Shown here: one piece after another, positions 47,401-58,319 of the stretch
Numbering within the stretch: the first letter of the stretch is position 1
Layout of the letters: every line of letters begins with the position of its first letter
NCBI GenBank assembly: GCA_019054805.1
Contig: JAHQIY010000010.1
Span: 1,161,501 to 1,225,500 of the forward strand
DNA length: 64,000 nt
Source of the DNA: Brachionus manjavacas
Lineage: Eukaryota; Rotifera; Eurotatoria; Ploima; Brachionidae
Direction of reading: 5' to 3'
Made by a program: the position numbers and the translations under genes
Notes under the pieces: generated by a model
What the model was told of the DNA's origin: nothing
The model's database searches: none
What the model saw: only the letters and a program-made list of their open reading frames with translations

Positions 47401-50400
47401 AAGAGAGGAAATAATAAAATTTCATTTTTTTTAAAAACAAATAATTTTTATACGGAAAATTTTATGCCATTTTTATATTAAAATACCTTTTTTTTTTATC
47501 AATTTAAATAAAATTTCGTGACGCATTAAAACTCAAAATTTTAACTTTACATGCATGCATTATGTCCGAAGAAGATTTTTTATGTTTCAAATTTTGAAAC
47601 AATTGAAAAAATAGAAAAATATATTTTTATTATTTTTTACATATTTAATGCGGGATTTATACCAAAATTTTGACATTTACTGCAGCATTTTTAGTCGCAG
47701 CGTATCTGGAAAAAAAAGTGGGTTAAATGCAGCATTAAAATCCAGAATTCTGGTTTAAAGTGCAATGCATTAGGGGGCAAGGCATTACGGTACTTAATGG
47801 TTACCTCTAGTGAACAAGAAAATGAATTACGACTAAAATGTTTATGTTTTTAATTAACGTTTTTACTTTGATAAATAAAATTGACTTATGTTTTTCTAAC
47901 AGTTATACAATATTTCTATATGTTTTTTTCACGTTTCACTGAATTTCAAAAAAAATTTATGTGTCTTTCTCTTTGTTTATGTTTTTTTAACTCACTTTAT
48001 GTGAATTTCAACCTACACCATTAAAATAAAATCACCACTATTTCAAAAAAGAAATATAATTTATTAAAGTTTAGCCTTTTTAATAAACATTATATCTATA
48101 CTAATAAGAAACCAAATTTAATAAAACTACATCTATTTTAATTTAAAAATTTTCTAACTTATTAAATTTTAAAAAAAATTATTATTATTTTGAGTTGCAT
48201 CTAGAACAAAAAAATATCCTCTTATAGCCATTGTTATGTTGTAAGTTGAGAACAATTTCATTTTCTACATATTGAGTTCCATTTAGAATATGTTTCCAGT
48301 GACCTTTCCAGTTTTGTCTAAACTGATTCCCTTAATTTAAGTTTTTGAATGTTTAATTATAGAATGGTTTTACAGTTAACCATTTTTTAATTATCGTATT
48401 ATTTTTGTTGTTTTAATTTTCCATTTAAATGTATTTTTAATTTATTATGCTATTTTATTTAAATAGTGGTTAGCTTGTTAAATCAGAGATAAGTTTATAA
48501 GCGGAATCAAAAAATTATTTGTCCTTAAAGTAGTGGATTTAATAGCAATAATGTTTCAGGTTAGTGAAAAAATGATTTTTTTATAGTTTCTTCTTTATTT
48601 AACCTAGATAAATCAATGTTTGAAAAACGTTCGTCTTAGACTAGACCACGATTAAGAAAATTTAAAGTAGAAAGAATTAAAAAGAAGTATAAGTTTAGAA
48701 AAGAAATATTCTTGGTTTGGTTAGGTATTATATTCCAAGAAGGGATGGTTATGTTTTCGAAGAAGGTATTTCTTGGTTGACAGTTTCTCAGAAATTGCCT
48801 GTAAAACTTGCTGAATTTAGCTAGCTGGTCCTTCTTCTACACAATGTGGGTTTTTTCTGATAGAAAAGTACCAGTTGATTCTATTTATGTACTTGTTGCA
48901 TTTGAAGAATTGTATCATGTCGAATCGATCGGGCTGTGCTTCAACACTTGGCAAATTTAAAACTTGGAGTCTTTCTTCGTAGATTTTGTTTCTTAATTCC
49001 TGAATGCTTTTGGTAGCTCTTCGTAGCACTTTCTCAAGTTTTTTTATGTCCTATTTCTTGTGGAGTCTCCACTTTGAGGCCGCGTAATTAATGACAGGTC
49101 TTACATGATTTTGTAGACGTTTTTTAACGTCTTTTCGTCCCAACAAGAGAAAGTCTTTTTGAATCGTCCGAGCGTTGCGTTTGCCTTTAGCGTTACTACC
49201 TTCATTTGCTCAGTTCGTTGTTTATTTTGATACCGAGGTCGCTTTCCGAGTTGGTTTCACCAAAATTAAAGTTTTCGTTTTCGATTCTTAAAGAGTACTA
49301 GTGGGTGCAGGTGCAGTACCTTACACTTCTAGAAACTGAAACTCATCTTCGATGTCTCAGATTCTTTAAGTGCCTTATTTAAGTCACACTGAAGTTCATC
49401 TTGATCTATTAAGAAAATTTTTCAAGTTTTTCTGAATTGAAACGATCGAATTTAAAAAAAAACTTCACAATCCCGGCAATATTGATTAATACTATTATTT
49501 ATGTTTTATCATATATTAAAACTAGTTCAGTCGATTTATTAAAATTTAAGTATTACAGATACATTTTTGTTAAAAAATTGCTGATATTTATAATTTTAAT
49601 AATATAACTTTAATTTTTAATTCAGATAAAAGTATTTTTTCAGATTTTACGATATATCGCTTTAAATCGAAAACTATTTTTCAAAATGGGCTATTCGAAA
49701 ATTTTTTTATTCAAAAAATACCTAATTTCCTCTATTTTTAAAAAAATATACCTCCCTAATTTTTTGGAAAAATTTGATCCAAGTCGCTTCAAAAAAGAAA
49801 AAGAAATTCAAAAATGTTCACTGAGAAAAAAAAGAGTTATTAATTTTAGTTTTTTAAAAGTCACAAAGACAATGTCTAGTCGGTAACTTCAAATGTATGA
49901 TCAATTTTTGATGTTATTAATGATCAAATAATAAACCAAGTTTTTATTTCTTTATAAAATTAATGCAGAGGTACATTTTTGGATTCAACATATTTTGTTA
50001 AATTTTATGGTAAAATACGCAAAATTCTGTAAAACTTAAAAAAAGCATCGTTTAAATCGTTTAACCTTTTTTTTATTTTGATTTTTTATTCTTTAGAATA
50101 ACTTTGAATATTAAACTCCTTTCGCCATTGTAGTTAAAGAATTTTCTTTAAAAATTGTCCATTGTAACAGCCCTTTTGAGGCTTGGCACAAAGTGGTTTT
50201 GGATTTGGGGCTTCTTGAGCTTTATATATAATTAATAAAGTAAATATTAATATTAATAAAAATATAAATATAAATATTAATATAAATATTAATAAAGTCG
50301 TATTTAAGGCCAGTGATCACTGGATTTTTTCTCATTAAACTGTTTTTAATGTACCTGTTCAGTAGATTCCTTAGTCTAGTTTCGATAATGTTAATTTTTT

Positions 50401-53400
50401 GGTCTTCGAGAAGACTAAAAAACTGAAAAGACGGTATATCGAATGGTAAGTGATAAATTCACTTAAAGTACTTTTAGTTTTTGCATGTTTGTTCCGGAAA
50501 CACGAGATAGATTGAAAAAACTATAGTCTAAAATAGAACTTATAAGTGAGTTTTAGATCCCTGAGAGTGTTTTTTACTTAGTTTCCAAGATTTGTGGGAC
50601 AGAATCTTAACTAGATTCACTCTATCATCATTAACACATCATCTAGAACGGAACTATTTATAATGTTAGTAATGTTTCCATATTTTTTGAAGATAAAAAA
50701 AGGTAATTATATTAAATAATTACCTTTTTTTAAAAGTGAAGTCGCAGTAAAAGAGAATAGGACCAAATGTAATTATTTTAGATTTGATTGGGTCAAAGTT
50801 TTACCAGGCCGTCGGCAAACAACAACGAGTAAGACTGTTTTTTTGATCCTGGATCGGAATGCCATTTATGTAAATAGTAAAAGGAAGAGGACTAATAACT
50901 GCTCCTTGAGGGACCCCAGTGTCAACAGGCTCTGGATCCCAGCAAAAGCTATTTAAATTAACAAAGAACTCTGCAATATGCATTTTAATATTGCAGAGTC
51001 TACTTTTTTATTTTACATTGAATCTTTTCACCAAAAATGTATCTCTTCATCAATTCTATAAAGAAATAACAATTTATTTCATAGTCAAAACTTGATTTGA
51101 TCATCTAGAGCATCAAAAATGTGTCATAAACTTCAAAATGTCTTTTTAACATGACTATTTAAAGACAAAATGTAAATAATTTTGCATTTTTACATTTTTT
51201 AATGTTTTCTGTGAAATATTTTAAGAAAAATTTTAATTTACTCTTTCATTATTTGATAATTTTTGAATTTTTTGTTTCTGAAGGAGTCAGAATAAATTAA
51301 AAAAAAGCACAAGAAACAATTACAAATTTTTTCAATAAAATCGTTCTTTGTTTTTTTTTCTATGAATGTGTTGAAACTTTTGTTTTTCACTTAATGTGCT
51401 ATGGTTCGCTAAATTTTGTACTCTATTTTTTAAATTTTTATTAATTTTAAAAACTTTGAAGATATTTTTCAGAATTATTAAATTATAAAAAAGTGAATTA
51501 AAAAATTTTCTGAAATGTTGCACAGAAAACATTTGAAAATATAAAAATATGAAAATGCAAAAACGTAAAAGGCTTAGGGTCAGCTTGAATGGAAAATATT
51601 TCGAAACTAAAGACCCTATGCTCTACAAGGATCAAATAAAGGAGAAAAAAATAAAAACAATTAATTTTATGCTATTAAAAGTTTTAATATATATTAGGAA
51701 AGGGAGAATTTTCGGATTAAAAAATATTGTCAAAGCCTACTAATGATGTACTAAATTTCTGATAGTTGAACCACTCTGGAACATATTGAAATTTGATTTG
51801 TGATAAGCTTGCAGAGTTTGGAAGACTTTGACAATTGATGCAACTATATATGTTGCACCATGTTTCATTCACAAAACTAATTTTAAACTTAACTCTTAAA
51901 TAAATTAATCCTCCTATTTATCATTAACTCTTATCCACCCAAAATAGAAAAATAACATTGTCGGTCAGATGTGTTACTTTTGACCCGATAAAAATAGAAA
52001 TTTTTTACTACGTTTTATGCCAAAATGTATTTAGTGTTATGGTATTTTTTCAAGGTGTTATCACGCTTTACAATTCTTTTTTTTAATGAGTACAAAAAAG
52101 GAATTGTAAGTCATTGTCCATCTTTATGTTTTTCGTCTGCATGAGATCAATTCAACGGTTTGATCAACTCCGCTATGAATGAATTATAGTCAAACAAATT
52201 ACACTTTTTTAAATTTTAATTGATTTAACGAGTACGATCCTAAAGACAAAGTTAGAAACCGTTTACTTCATTAGCCCTATCTATCAAATAGTTTTGTCTA
52301 AAGGTTTTATTTAACTTAGCTAAATTCAAGATAAATTTTCGGTATTTTAGTTTTTTTTAGAAAGAAAGACAATCAATTAAATCAATCAATGAATAAAGAT
52401 TTTAATATTTAATTATTTAATTCAAATTAAACTCCATCAGGAGAAGTAAAGTAAAAATAAAATTAGTTTTGCAATAAAAAAAAATAAAATGTAAAATTAA
52501 ATAAAAATAAAAATAGAAGAAAATGTATAGTTATTTATAGAGACATCCCTGGACCAGAAGGAGTGAACTGACTAAATTTGGTTTTATTAATTCATTTAGA
52601 AGTACTTGAAAAAATTTGAATCGTAAGTTATTCAAACAAAGCTCAATAGAGTCCGAGATTCCGTCACGTAAGTAAAAATGAAGCTTAAGATCCAATCTAA
52701 GCTGACCAATACTATTTAGTATTGTATTGAGGTTTTTATTAGTGAACTGCATCAAACGCTTGAGATCATTACCAAAGGTGAGAGAAGAAAAAATTTTGTT
52801 CATTGAAATGTTATTACATAAGTATTTAAATATTTGTTGTCCAGTGTTAAGTTTTCAAGACCATAAGTGAATTTTGAAACGCAAAATGTTTTGGAAATAA
52901 AACTTTTTAAAGTAGGGGAAGCATGGCTCGTCTTATTTAACAAAAAAGAGGCTGAGAAGAATGACTATCGACTGGGCTAATAAGAATTATGTCATCTGCA
53001 TAAACATTTATTGAAATATTAAGGTTATTAAAAATGCCGCCCAAGTTCTTTTCTAAGCATTCTTCGATTAGATCATTTATGAAGATATTGAACAGGAATG
53101 GGGATAAGATTCCACCCTGCTTGACCCCACATTCAATTTGGAAAACATCAGATAGATTATCATCAAGACAGATTACAGCTTTGGCTGAGTCATAGTATTT
53201 TTTTAAAAGTACCCAAAGACAAATGTCCATTTTTGGAAGCAGCTTAAAGAAAATTCCATCTCTCCAAACCTTGTCAAAGGCCTTTTCAGCATCAAGAGAG
53301 GCAATCTTGTCACCCGATCCTTTCGACACGTAATTGAGTATGGTTTCTTTAACTACAAAAAAGGCGTGATTACATGAGGTTTTCTTTCTAAAACCGAATT

Positions 53401-55305
53401 TGTTGTTACTTACTTTATAAAGCTCAGTTGAGTTGTAAAGGATTAATTTTTTTAAGATTTGGGCTAAACAGTTCGATATAGATATTGGTCTAACATTATT
53501 CAGGTCAGAACTATTTTTTGAATGGTCTTTTAGGATTGGGCTAATCTTAGAGATGTTAAACCCGGATGGAATATAGTTAAGGTATAATAAATGATTGAAG
53601 AATTCTAGAAGAGTAACGCGTAAGATTTTGAAAGCCTTGTTTTGAGAAAAAATGATATAATTTTTGTTTATGTCAAATTTGATCCAATTTTGGACGGATA
53701 AGAGTTAAAGCAAAAATAAAATAGGTTTTTATTATTCTGTTCTGATCTTTTCTTCTCTTTTCTTAATTGTGAAAAGTCTTATTGAAAAAAAATTAAATAA
53801 AATTTAATATTAAATTCAATATTTTAGCCAGACTTAAAAATAAAATTTTTTAACTAAAAAACAATTTAGGTGAACTCTACATGAGAGTGGGAATTGCCAT
53901 ATTTGCTTTGTGTTCGATGATCGATCGGGCTTTGGGCTTCATTCAAATGACCGAAACATATGTGAACAACTATTCGATTGTAGAAAGTTGCAAAATCTTG
54001 TTCATCCTCTCAATGATAAGCAAAATTACTAGCTTGCTCTTCATTTTTCTGCAAACATTTTTCATCTTCAAATATGCAAATATTGTGATTAACTTTGGCA
54101 AAAACTCGGCTGTAATTGGCCTCATACACTTGGTTTCGACAAATTTTTGTGTCTTTTTCCGAACTGTGGTTCGCGAGACCGTTGACGAAATTCGGCATCA
54201 TCACATGCCAATCCATGAAGCCAAAAAGCACATCGAAGAGAACTTCCACCACTATGAGAGGGAACTGACCGCCAGACTCGGCAGTCTCAGCAATTCATCA
54301 ATGCTTCGCATGAAACAACTTGGCTGTGTTGACACCATGTCATTTACTTCTGACATTTCAGTCGGAATTTCAGAAGCCCAGGAAAAAATAAGACCCTATT
54401 TGTATCCTTGCATAATAGAGTACAGCTTGATGTGTCTCACAGTATTTTACATTCTTTGGGCTAGTATTGAGCAGCGCTACAATCTGAACAACAAGTATGG
54501 CAACTGGGGCATTGGCAACGAGGAAAAAACAAAACTAATCATCAATCCCAGCTTGCCACAATTGACCACTCATGACAAAGCAGCTCGATTCGCCAGCTTT
54601 TCACACGAAAAGCGTCATGTCAACCAGTTTGTAATCGACTGCGGAAAGTCTACCACTGGGCTCTTCTTCGGCATATTCGCGCTTTTGTTCACGCTCATTT
54701 CTCTTATTATTTATTTTATCTACAAAAGTGAGAATGTTTCAACAGCTATTAAAATAAGTGAAGTAACTGAGCTGTTTCTTGTTTGTTTTTCGTTTGTGAT
54801 CGTGGTCATGCTGTTGATTAAGTTTAAAATGTCCAAGTTTAATTACAGGCTTCAGTTTGAAATTGGCTACAATGAAACACTGACTATTCTAGGCCTGGCC
54901 GGAATCTACATATTCGGCTTTTATAGCATCATAGCTGTGCTAGAAAATGGTATAGAAAGCTATATAGAAATGTTTTCAGTTCTGATTCAAATTAGCTCGA
55001 TTGTGGAAGCGACACTTCAAACTGTCCTGATAATCGAAGGTCTTAAGATGTATACCAGTGATCGATCGGTAAAAAAAAATAAGCCAGGTCGATCGCTGCT
55101 CACGTTGCTTATTCTTTTGGATGTGAGTTTATGGTTGTCAGAGACTTTCAGTGTGAAAAAATATGACATGAACACTATACAATTGGATTATTATGATATT
55201 GTGTTTTGGTCAATTGTAAGTTCGGTGTCGTCGCCGTTGGCAATCTTCTTTCGATTCCATGCAAGTGTTTGCTTGTCCGATATGTGGAAGACTCTTTACG
55301 AATGA
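44444..55305 (+). CDS. Otopetrin-family proton channel
   Basis: Four exons join in frame: 44444-44621 (open at least from 44436), 44674-44876, 46162-46324 and 53870-55305, giving about 659 residues. The acceptors are CAAAATAG, TTTCAAAG, AAACAAAG and CAATTTAG. Otopetrins are twelve-pass channels that let protons across membranes. The first membrane segment is in exon 1 (RIVSITYAVFTCLFGIVLS) and the second in exon 2. Exon 3 is a hydrophilic linker. Exon 4 resumes ELYMRVGIAIFALCSMIDRA and carries otopetrin blocks: TFFIFKYANIVINFGKNSAV, STNFCVFFRTVVRET, YLYPCIIEYSLMCL, CGKSTTGLFFGIFALLFTLI, KPGRSLLTLLILLDVSLWL and the C-terminal PLAIFFRFHASVCLSDMW. The acceptor at 44435 suggests an additional upstream exon, so the N-terminus is open. 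The last intron is about 7.5 kb and full of mobile elements, against tens of bases for typical introns here. Confidence 0.92.
44877..46161 (+). other. Otopetrin intron 2, with a minus-strand LINE 3' fragment
   Basis: A 1.3-kb intron (GTAAGT...ACAAAG). Within it, 45290-45560 on the minus strand is the 3' end of the right-end LINE family: reverse-complemented it gives a GAGAGATACATC-like stretch and the ACTGGTGGAGG-type block, with the tail motif (GAGCTAAAACTCC) at 45297-45330. The rest is AT-rich. Confidence 0.65.
46705..48022. mobile_element. Outer MITE rich in ACATAAA words, inside the otopetrin intron
   Basis: The left end GGTAGAGGATTCAACTCACA and the right end (reverse complement GGTGTAGGTTGAAATTCACA) are inverted repeats, both followed by TAAA. 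Towards the centre the left half repeats AAAAAAACATAA words and the right half the mirror TTATGTTTTTT words. A second MITE (47199-47790) interrupts the middle. Non-coding. Confidence 0.6.
47199..47790. mobile_element. MITE with about 155-bp terminal inverted repeats, nested
   Basis: The ends CCGTAATGCCTTGCCCCCTA and its exact mirror (to 47790) continue as near-perfect inverted repeats through GCATTGCACTTTAAACCAGA, ATACGCTGCGACT and AATTTTGACATTTACTGCAG. TA dinucleotides flank both ends (47197-47198, 47791-47792). It is about 592 bp with a short AT-rich centre. The high arm identity implies a comparatively recent insertion, here into the ACATAAA element. Confidence 0.8.
48780..49420 (-). mobile_element. 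LINE C-terminal fragment in the otopetrin intron
   Basis: The minus strand reads RLQNHVRPVINYAASKWRLH, then after a stop DIKKLEKVLRRATKS, IYEERLQVLNLPSVEAQPDR and FDMIQFFKCNKYI, the LINE C-terminal block with Asp-Arg-Phe-Asp-Met in place of Arg-Arg-Arg-Gly-Asp. Upstream it shows a possible ATLGRFKK region. It is truncated at both ends. Confidence 0.75.
49421..50205. other. AT-rich intron sequence
   Basis: A 66-codon plus-strand open frame at 49686-49886 has Lys/Phe-rich content and no motif; I do not call it. Nothing else recognised. Confidence 0.45.
50206..51003 (-). mobile_element. LINE reverse-transcriptase fragment in the otopetrin intron
   Basis: The minus strand 50983-50801 contains DTGVPQGAVISPLPFTIYIN and GIPIQDQ, RT motif B and the following strand; the catalytic region is frame-shifted (CRRPGK in place of YADDLVK). 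A downstream stretch at about 50420-50290 reads KINIIETRLRNLLNRYIKNS and NPVITGLKYDF, typical of LINE C-termini. Two hairpins lie within or beside it (50694-50731 and 50969-51000). Confidence 0.7.
50694..50731. repeat. Perfect 16-bp hairpin
   Basis: AAAAAAAGGTAATTAT, a 5-base loop (ATTAA), then ATAATTACCTTTTTTT. It lies inside the LINE fragment and could be a microinversion or a self-complementary filler; no function is assigned. Confidence 0.5.
51004..52430. other. AT-rich intron sequence with one dispersed repeat
   Basis: 51060-51145 repeats the 42785-42875 sequence in the same orientation (TGATCATCTAGAGCATCAAA and neighbours). A fragment of the LINE tail motif (TTCTGAAGGAGTCAGAATAA) is at about 51280. 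Nothing else recognised. Confidence 0.5.
52431..53720 (-). mobile_element. LINE reverse transcriptase remnant in the otopetrin intron
   Basis: On the minus strand from 53720: SGFNISKISPILKDHSKNSS, LNNVRPISISNCLAQILKKL, NKFGFRKKTSCNHAFFVVKE, then IASLDAEKAFDKVWRDGIFF (motif A), IECGVKQGGILSPFLFNIFI (motif B) and INVYADDIILIS (catalytic box). The region from 53329 to 52937 is open and the C-terminal part (52803-52531) is open again. The 5' half is missing. It is the least decayed RT block among the minus-strand LINEs in this intron, and its motifs resemble the 16.7-18 kb LINE. Confidence 0.85.
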
Positions 55306-55579
55306 TGAGATATATTTTTTTCAAATTACTTGTAATTTTTACCCAGTCGAGTTAAGTCAGCTATAAATAGAGTATTTGTCTCAACAAAAAAATAAACTCA
55401 GAATAGATCTACAAAGAAACATTATTAATTCCTTATTTAAAATTATCTTTTTCAATTTTTTTTTAAACATTCTTGGCTTTGTTACTCTAGAAGACAAAAA
55501 ATTGAAATAAAATTAATTTTAAAATTATGTTCTAATTAATTTAATTTTAAATAAAATAAAAAGATAGTTCAATAATTTT

Positions 55580-56055
55580 GAATGCATTTTAGAAATTACA
55601 GGAACGTGCTTCAAAAATCCCGTTGACTTTGAAGGGTACAGCTTATGGGACGAGATTATCAAAAATGAGATTTAAAAAAAAAAGACCTGCTGCAAAACTA
55701 AAAGACCTGGCTTTCTGTGTAAAAGACATCGTGAAACCTGAAAAAGTTCTCATCAAACTTAAAAAACTCTGACAGCCGTGATTGACCAGGTAGCAAAAAA
55801 TGCCCTAAAAATGTGTGCAGAAGCTTTAGCCAGACCCTTAGCAGTCATTTACGAGCAGTCAAATCTTCAAATAAATTAGGAAAACGAATTTTGGTAATTA
55901 TCGTCCAGTTTCGCTCACTTCAGTTCCCTGTAAAGTTCTTGAGTCACTGATCTTTGTTTTAGGGCAACTGGTCGACAAAAATCGTTTGTCAAGTAAGCAA
56001 CATGGTTTTGTCACACACTAGTTCTGTGTAACAAATTTATTTGAAACCATCGACT
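55580..56055 (+). mobile_element. LINE reverse-transcriptase N-terminal fragment
   Basis: Plus strand: ALKMCAEALARPLAVIYEQS, then GNYRPVSLTSVPCKVLESLI and QHGFVTH-stop-FCVTNLFETID, the thumb-proximal blocks of a CR1/Jockey-like RT. It ends abruptly where a minus-strand LINE piece begins. Confidence 0.7.
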
Positions 56056-56340
56056 TCCCAACTGATTCTATGAGCCGTAGATTTCCCTTGAAAGACATCT
56101 ACCTTGACTCTGCCAAAGTCAAAGCGTTTGAAAAGGAATTCAGCTAGTTCATTAATATTTAAAGTTGGTTGCTTTTGATTAGAGCTCAAAATTGCTCTAA
56201 AGCTGTTCCAATCGGCTTTTTTGAAGTCAAGTTTGTCTTGTGTTTGTTTGTTTATTATAAAGTGTTCCACTGAGAGGCATGTACGAATCGGATAGTGGTC
56301 ACTTGTCATGACATCGTTGTCAAGGACTTCGTTTAAAGGT
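56037..56340 (-). mobile_element. LINE endonuclease C-terminal fragment
   Basis: The minus-strand open frame starts TSDHYPIRTCLSVEHFIINK, then LDFKKADWNSFRAILSSNQ. SDHYPI is the last endonuclease motif (Ser-Asp-His), and FKKADWNSFR is the start of the EN-RT linker. It faces and slightly overlaps the plus-strand RT piece, so the join is probably a rearranged or inverted LINE copy. Confidence 0.7.
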
Positions 56341-57240
56341 CTAGAATTTCAAATATCAATATTTTTGTATAGAAATGAAGAAAAAAATTTAAAAATTCTG
56401 TTTAAATTTTATTGGACAAAAAAAAATAATACAAAAATGAAATAAGCCAATTGAAACATAAAAAAAATATAATTGGACAAACAAACAATTATTATAATTA
56501 GTTTTATTTTTTTTAAAAGAAATCAAACAATCCAAAAGGATTAGTTCGTCAAATTTTCAAAAAGAGATGTCGAATCGATCAATATAATTCGCAGTGTGTA
56601 TAATTTTTTTTATTCTTTTTAATTTTCAATTTTTTTATTTCTGTAATTTTGACCATGAACTTTTATTTTGAATAGATAATTTCAAATCTGAAAAATGTTT
56701 CAATTTCAATCCCCAAATCAGATAAGATTCGAATTTAAGTAAAAATTTCTGAAAAAACTTGATATGAAACCTTGTTTATGTTTGGATCAATAATTCAACA
56801 TAGACTAAAAATCACTATTTTTTTTTCCTAGATTTTTGATTTTTTTGAATCTAATATTTTTTGTTTTAGTTCGGCTTCAATTGATTAAAAACAATGTTAA
56901 AAAATTTTGAAGAGAATATCTTTGCTTAAATTCATCTAAACCGATACCAAGATCTTCAAAGCATCTATTCTCATCGAGTAATGTTAATGGTTTAATTGAT
57001 AATTGAACGAATTTCCTCTGATGCGAATTCCCGACTTGAAATTATTAATAGCACATCAGCAATTCTTAGTAATTGATAATCAGTACCATCCACAAGAACA
57101 ATTTTTCGAAAATCAAGGTGAATTAAATTTAAAAAGATAAAAATAACGAACTTCGACTTAAAAGATTTGAAATTCGACTTTTGGCTTAGCAATCTTGTTC
57201 TAAATTTATAGCGTCATCACGTGATTTAAAAGCTATATTT
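56341..57240. other. AT-rich intergenic DNA
   Basis: No feature recognised. Confidence 0.45.
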
Positions 57241-57243
57241 AAA

Positions 57244-57880
57244 ATGGAAAGTTCGCTAGCGAACCAAAGCGAAATTTAACGTTGGAATTCTAAGAATTCA
57301 GTGAAACTAAATCTTAACAAGTTGGAGAAACCTGTTAATCACAAGACAATCTTTAAGCAACTCTAATGCGTACTCAGAGACTCGGAATTTAAAGAAATAA
57401 CAGCAATTTACAATTTCTCTTCGAACAAAATTTGGATTATAAATTTCGAACACGCCTTTACCGCATCGAAAGTCTTTGAACGTTCAATCGAAATTAATTG
57501 TGAATTTTTTAAGATTGAAAATGCAAACAAATTGCCAGTGACAAGAAGATACTCGATATTTTGGTTGAAATCTCCCAGAAGATTTCAACAAGGAATTACT
57601 TCGAGACTTTTTCGAAGCTGTTAAAATCAAATTAGTTAGTTCTCAAATAACGAGTCAACAAATGAAGAATCTCTTTTGTAGTCACATCTATAAAGTCAAC
57701 AATATACCTTGTTTCCGATGTTCAAACAAGTAAGCAAATCAAGCGCGTTTCTGAATCCCACAATTCACAAACAGCTGAATCGAAAAAACTAAAAGATCAA
57801 ACTAATGATAAAGAAAACAATGAACTTAATAGCATAATTCAAGACAATAATATTGGACAGAATTCAGATGAAATATTTCT
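57244..57880 (+). pseudogene. LINE ORF1-like remnant, first copy
   Basis: From an ATG at 57244 (MESSLANQSEI) a frame with a few stops continues: NLNKLEKPVNHKTIFKQL, SEFKEITAIYNFSSNKIWII, NFEHAFTASKVFERSIEIN, LPVTRRYSIFWLKSPRRF. The NKIWIINFEHAFTASKV strand-helix pattern looks like the RNA-recognition fold of LINE ORF1. The distal part (57646-57850: GAGTCAACAAATGAAGAATC and beyond) is repeated at about 58345-58555. It is probably the ORF1 of the LINE that follows. Confidence 0.5.
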
Positions 57881-58319
57881 TTTAATTACTAGGTTAATAA
57901 ATTCAGCCGAATTGTTTCTCATTTTTTTAATTATCAAAAACTATTTTTTAATTATTAAAAAAATGAGGCGCTCTTCTTCTTCTACAATACCCTTATTAGT
58001 GCATGTTCCGACCTGACAAAAAGGAAACTCTATCATAACTATTACCCAGTTATAAACTGTTCCTCTTTTATTTTTGAAAGAAGGTTAAAAATGCGTCGAC
58101 AAACTTAACTTAAAAAATAGCAAAATACTCAGATTCAAACTTAAAAAAAAATTTGTTCTAATTTATGGAAAGTCATTAGTGTAAAATGCAATCAGAAATG
58201 CTCATTAGCTAAGTCTTTTAATCGATTAAAAGAGCTAAAATCGACTATAGCGGACAAGCGATTCAGGAAGAAGAAAAACAATTTTCTCAAATATAGACAA
58301 ATTTGTTGGACATGATTAC

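Noticed and set aside
54010..54252. 80-codon minus-strand frame within the otopetrin exon
   Set aside because: Antisense shadow of a well-supported exon, with no motif.
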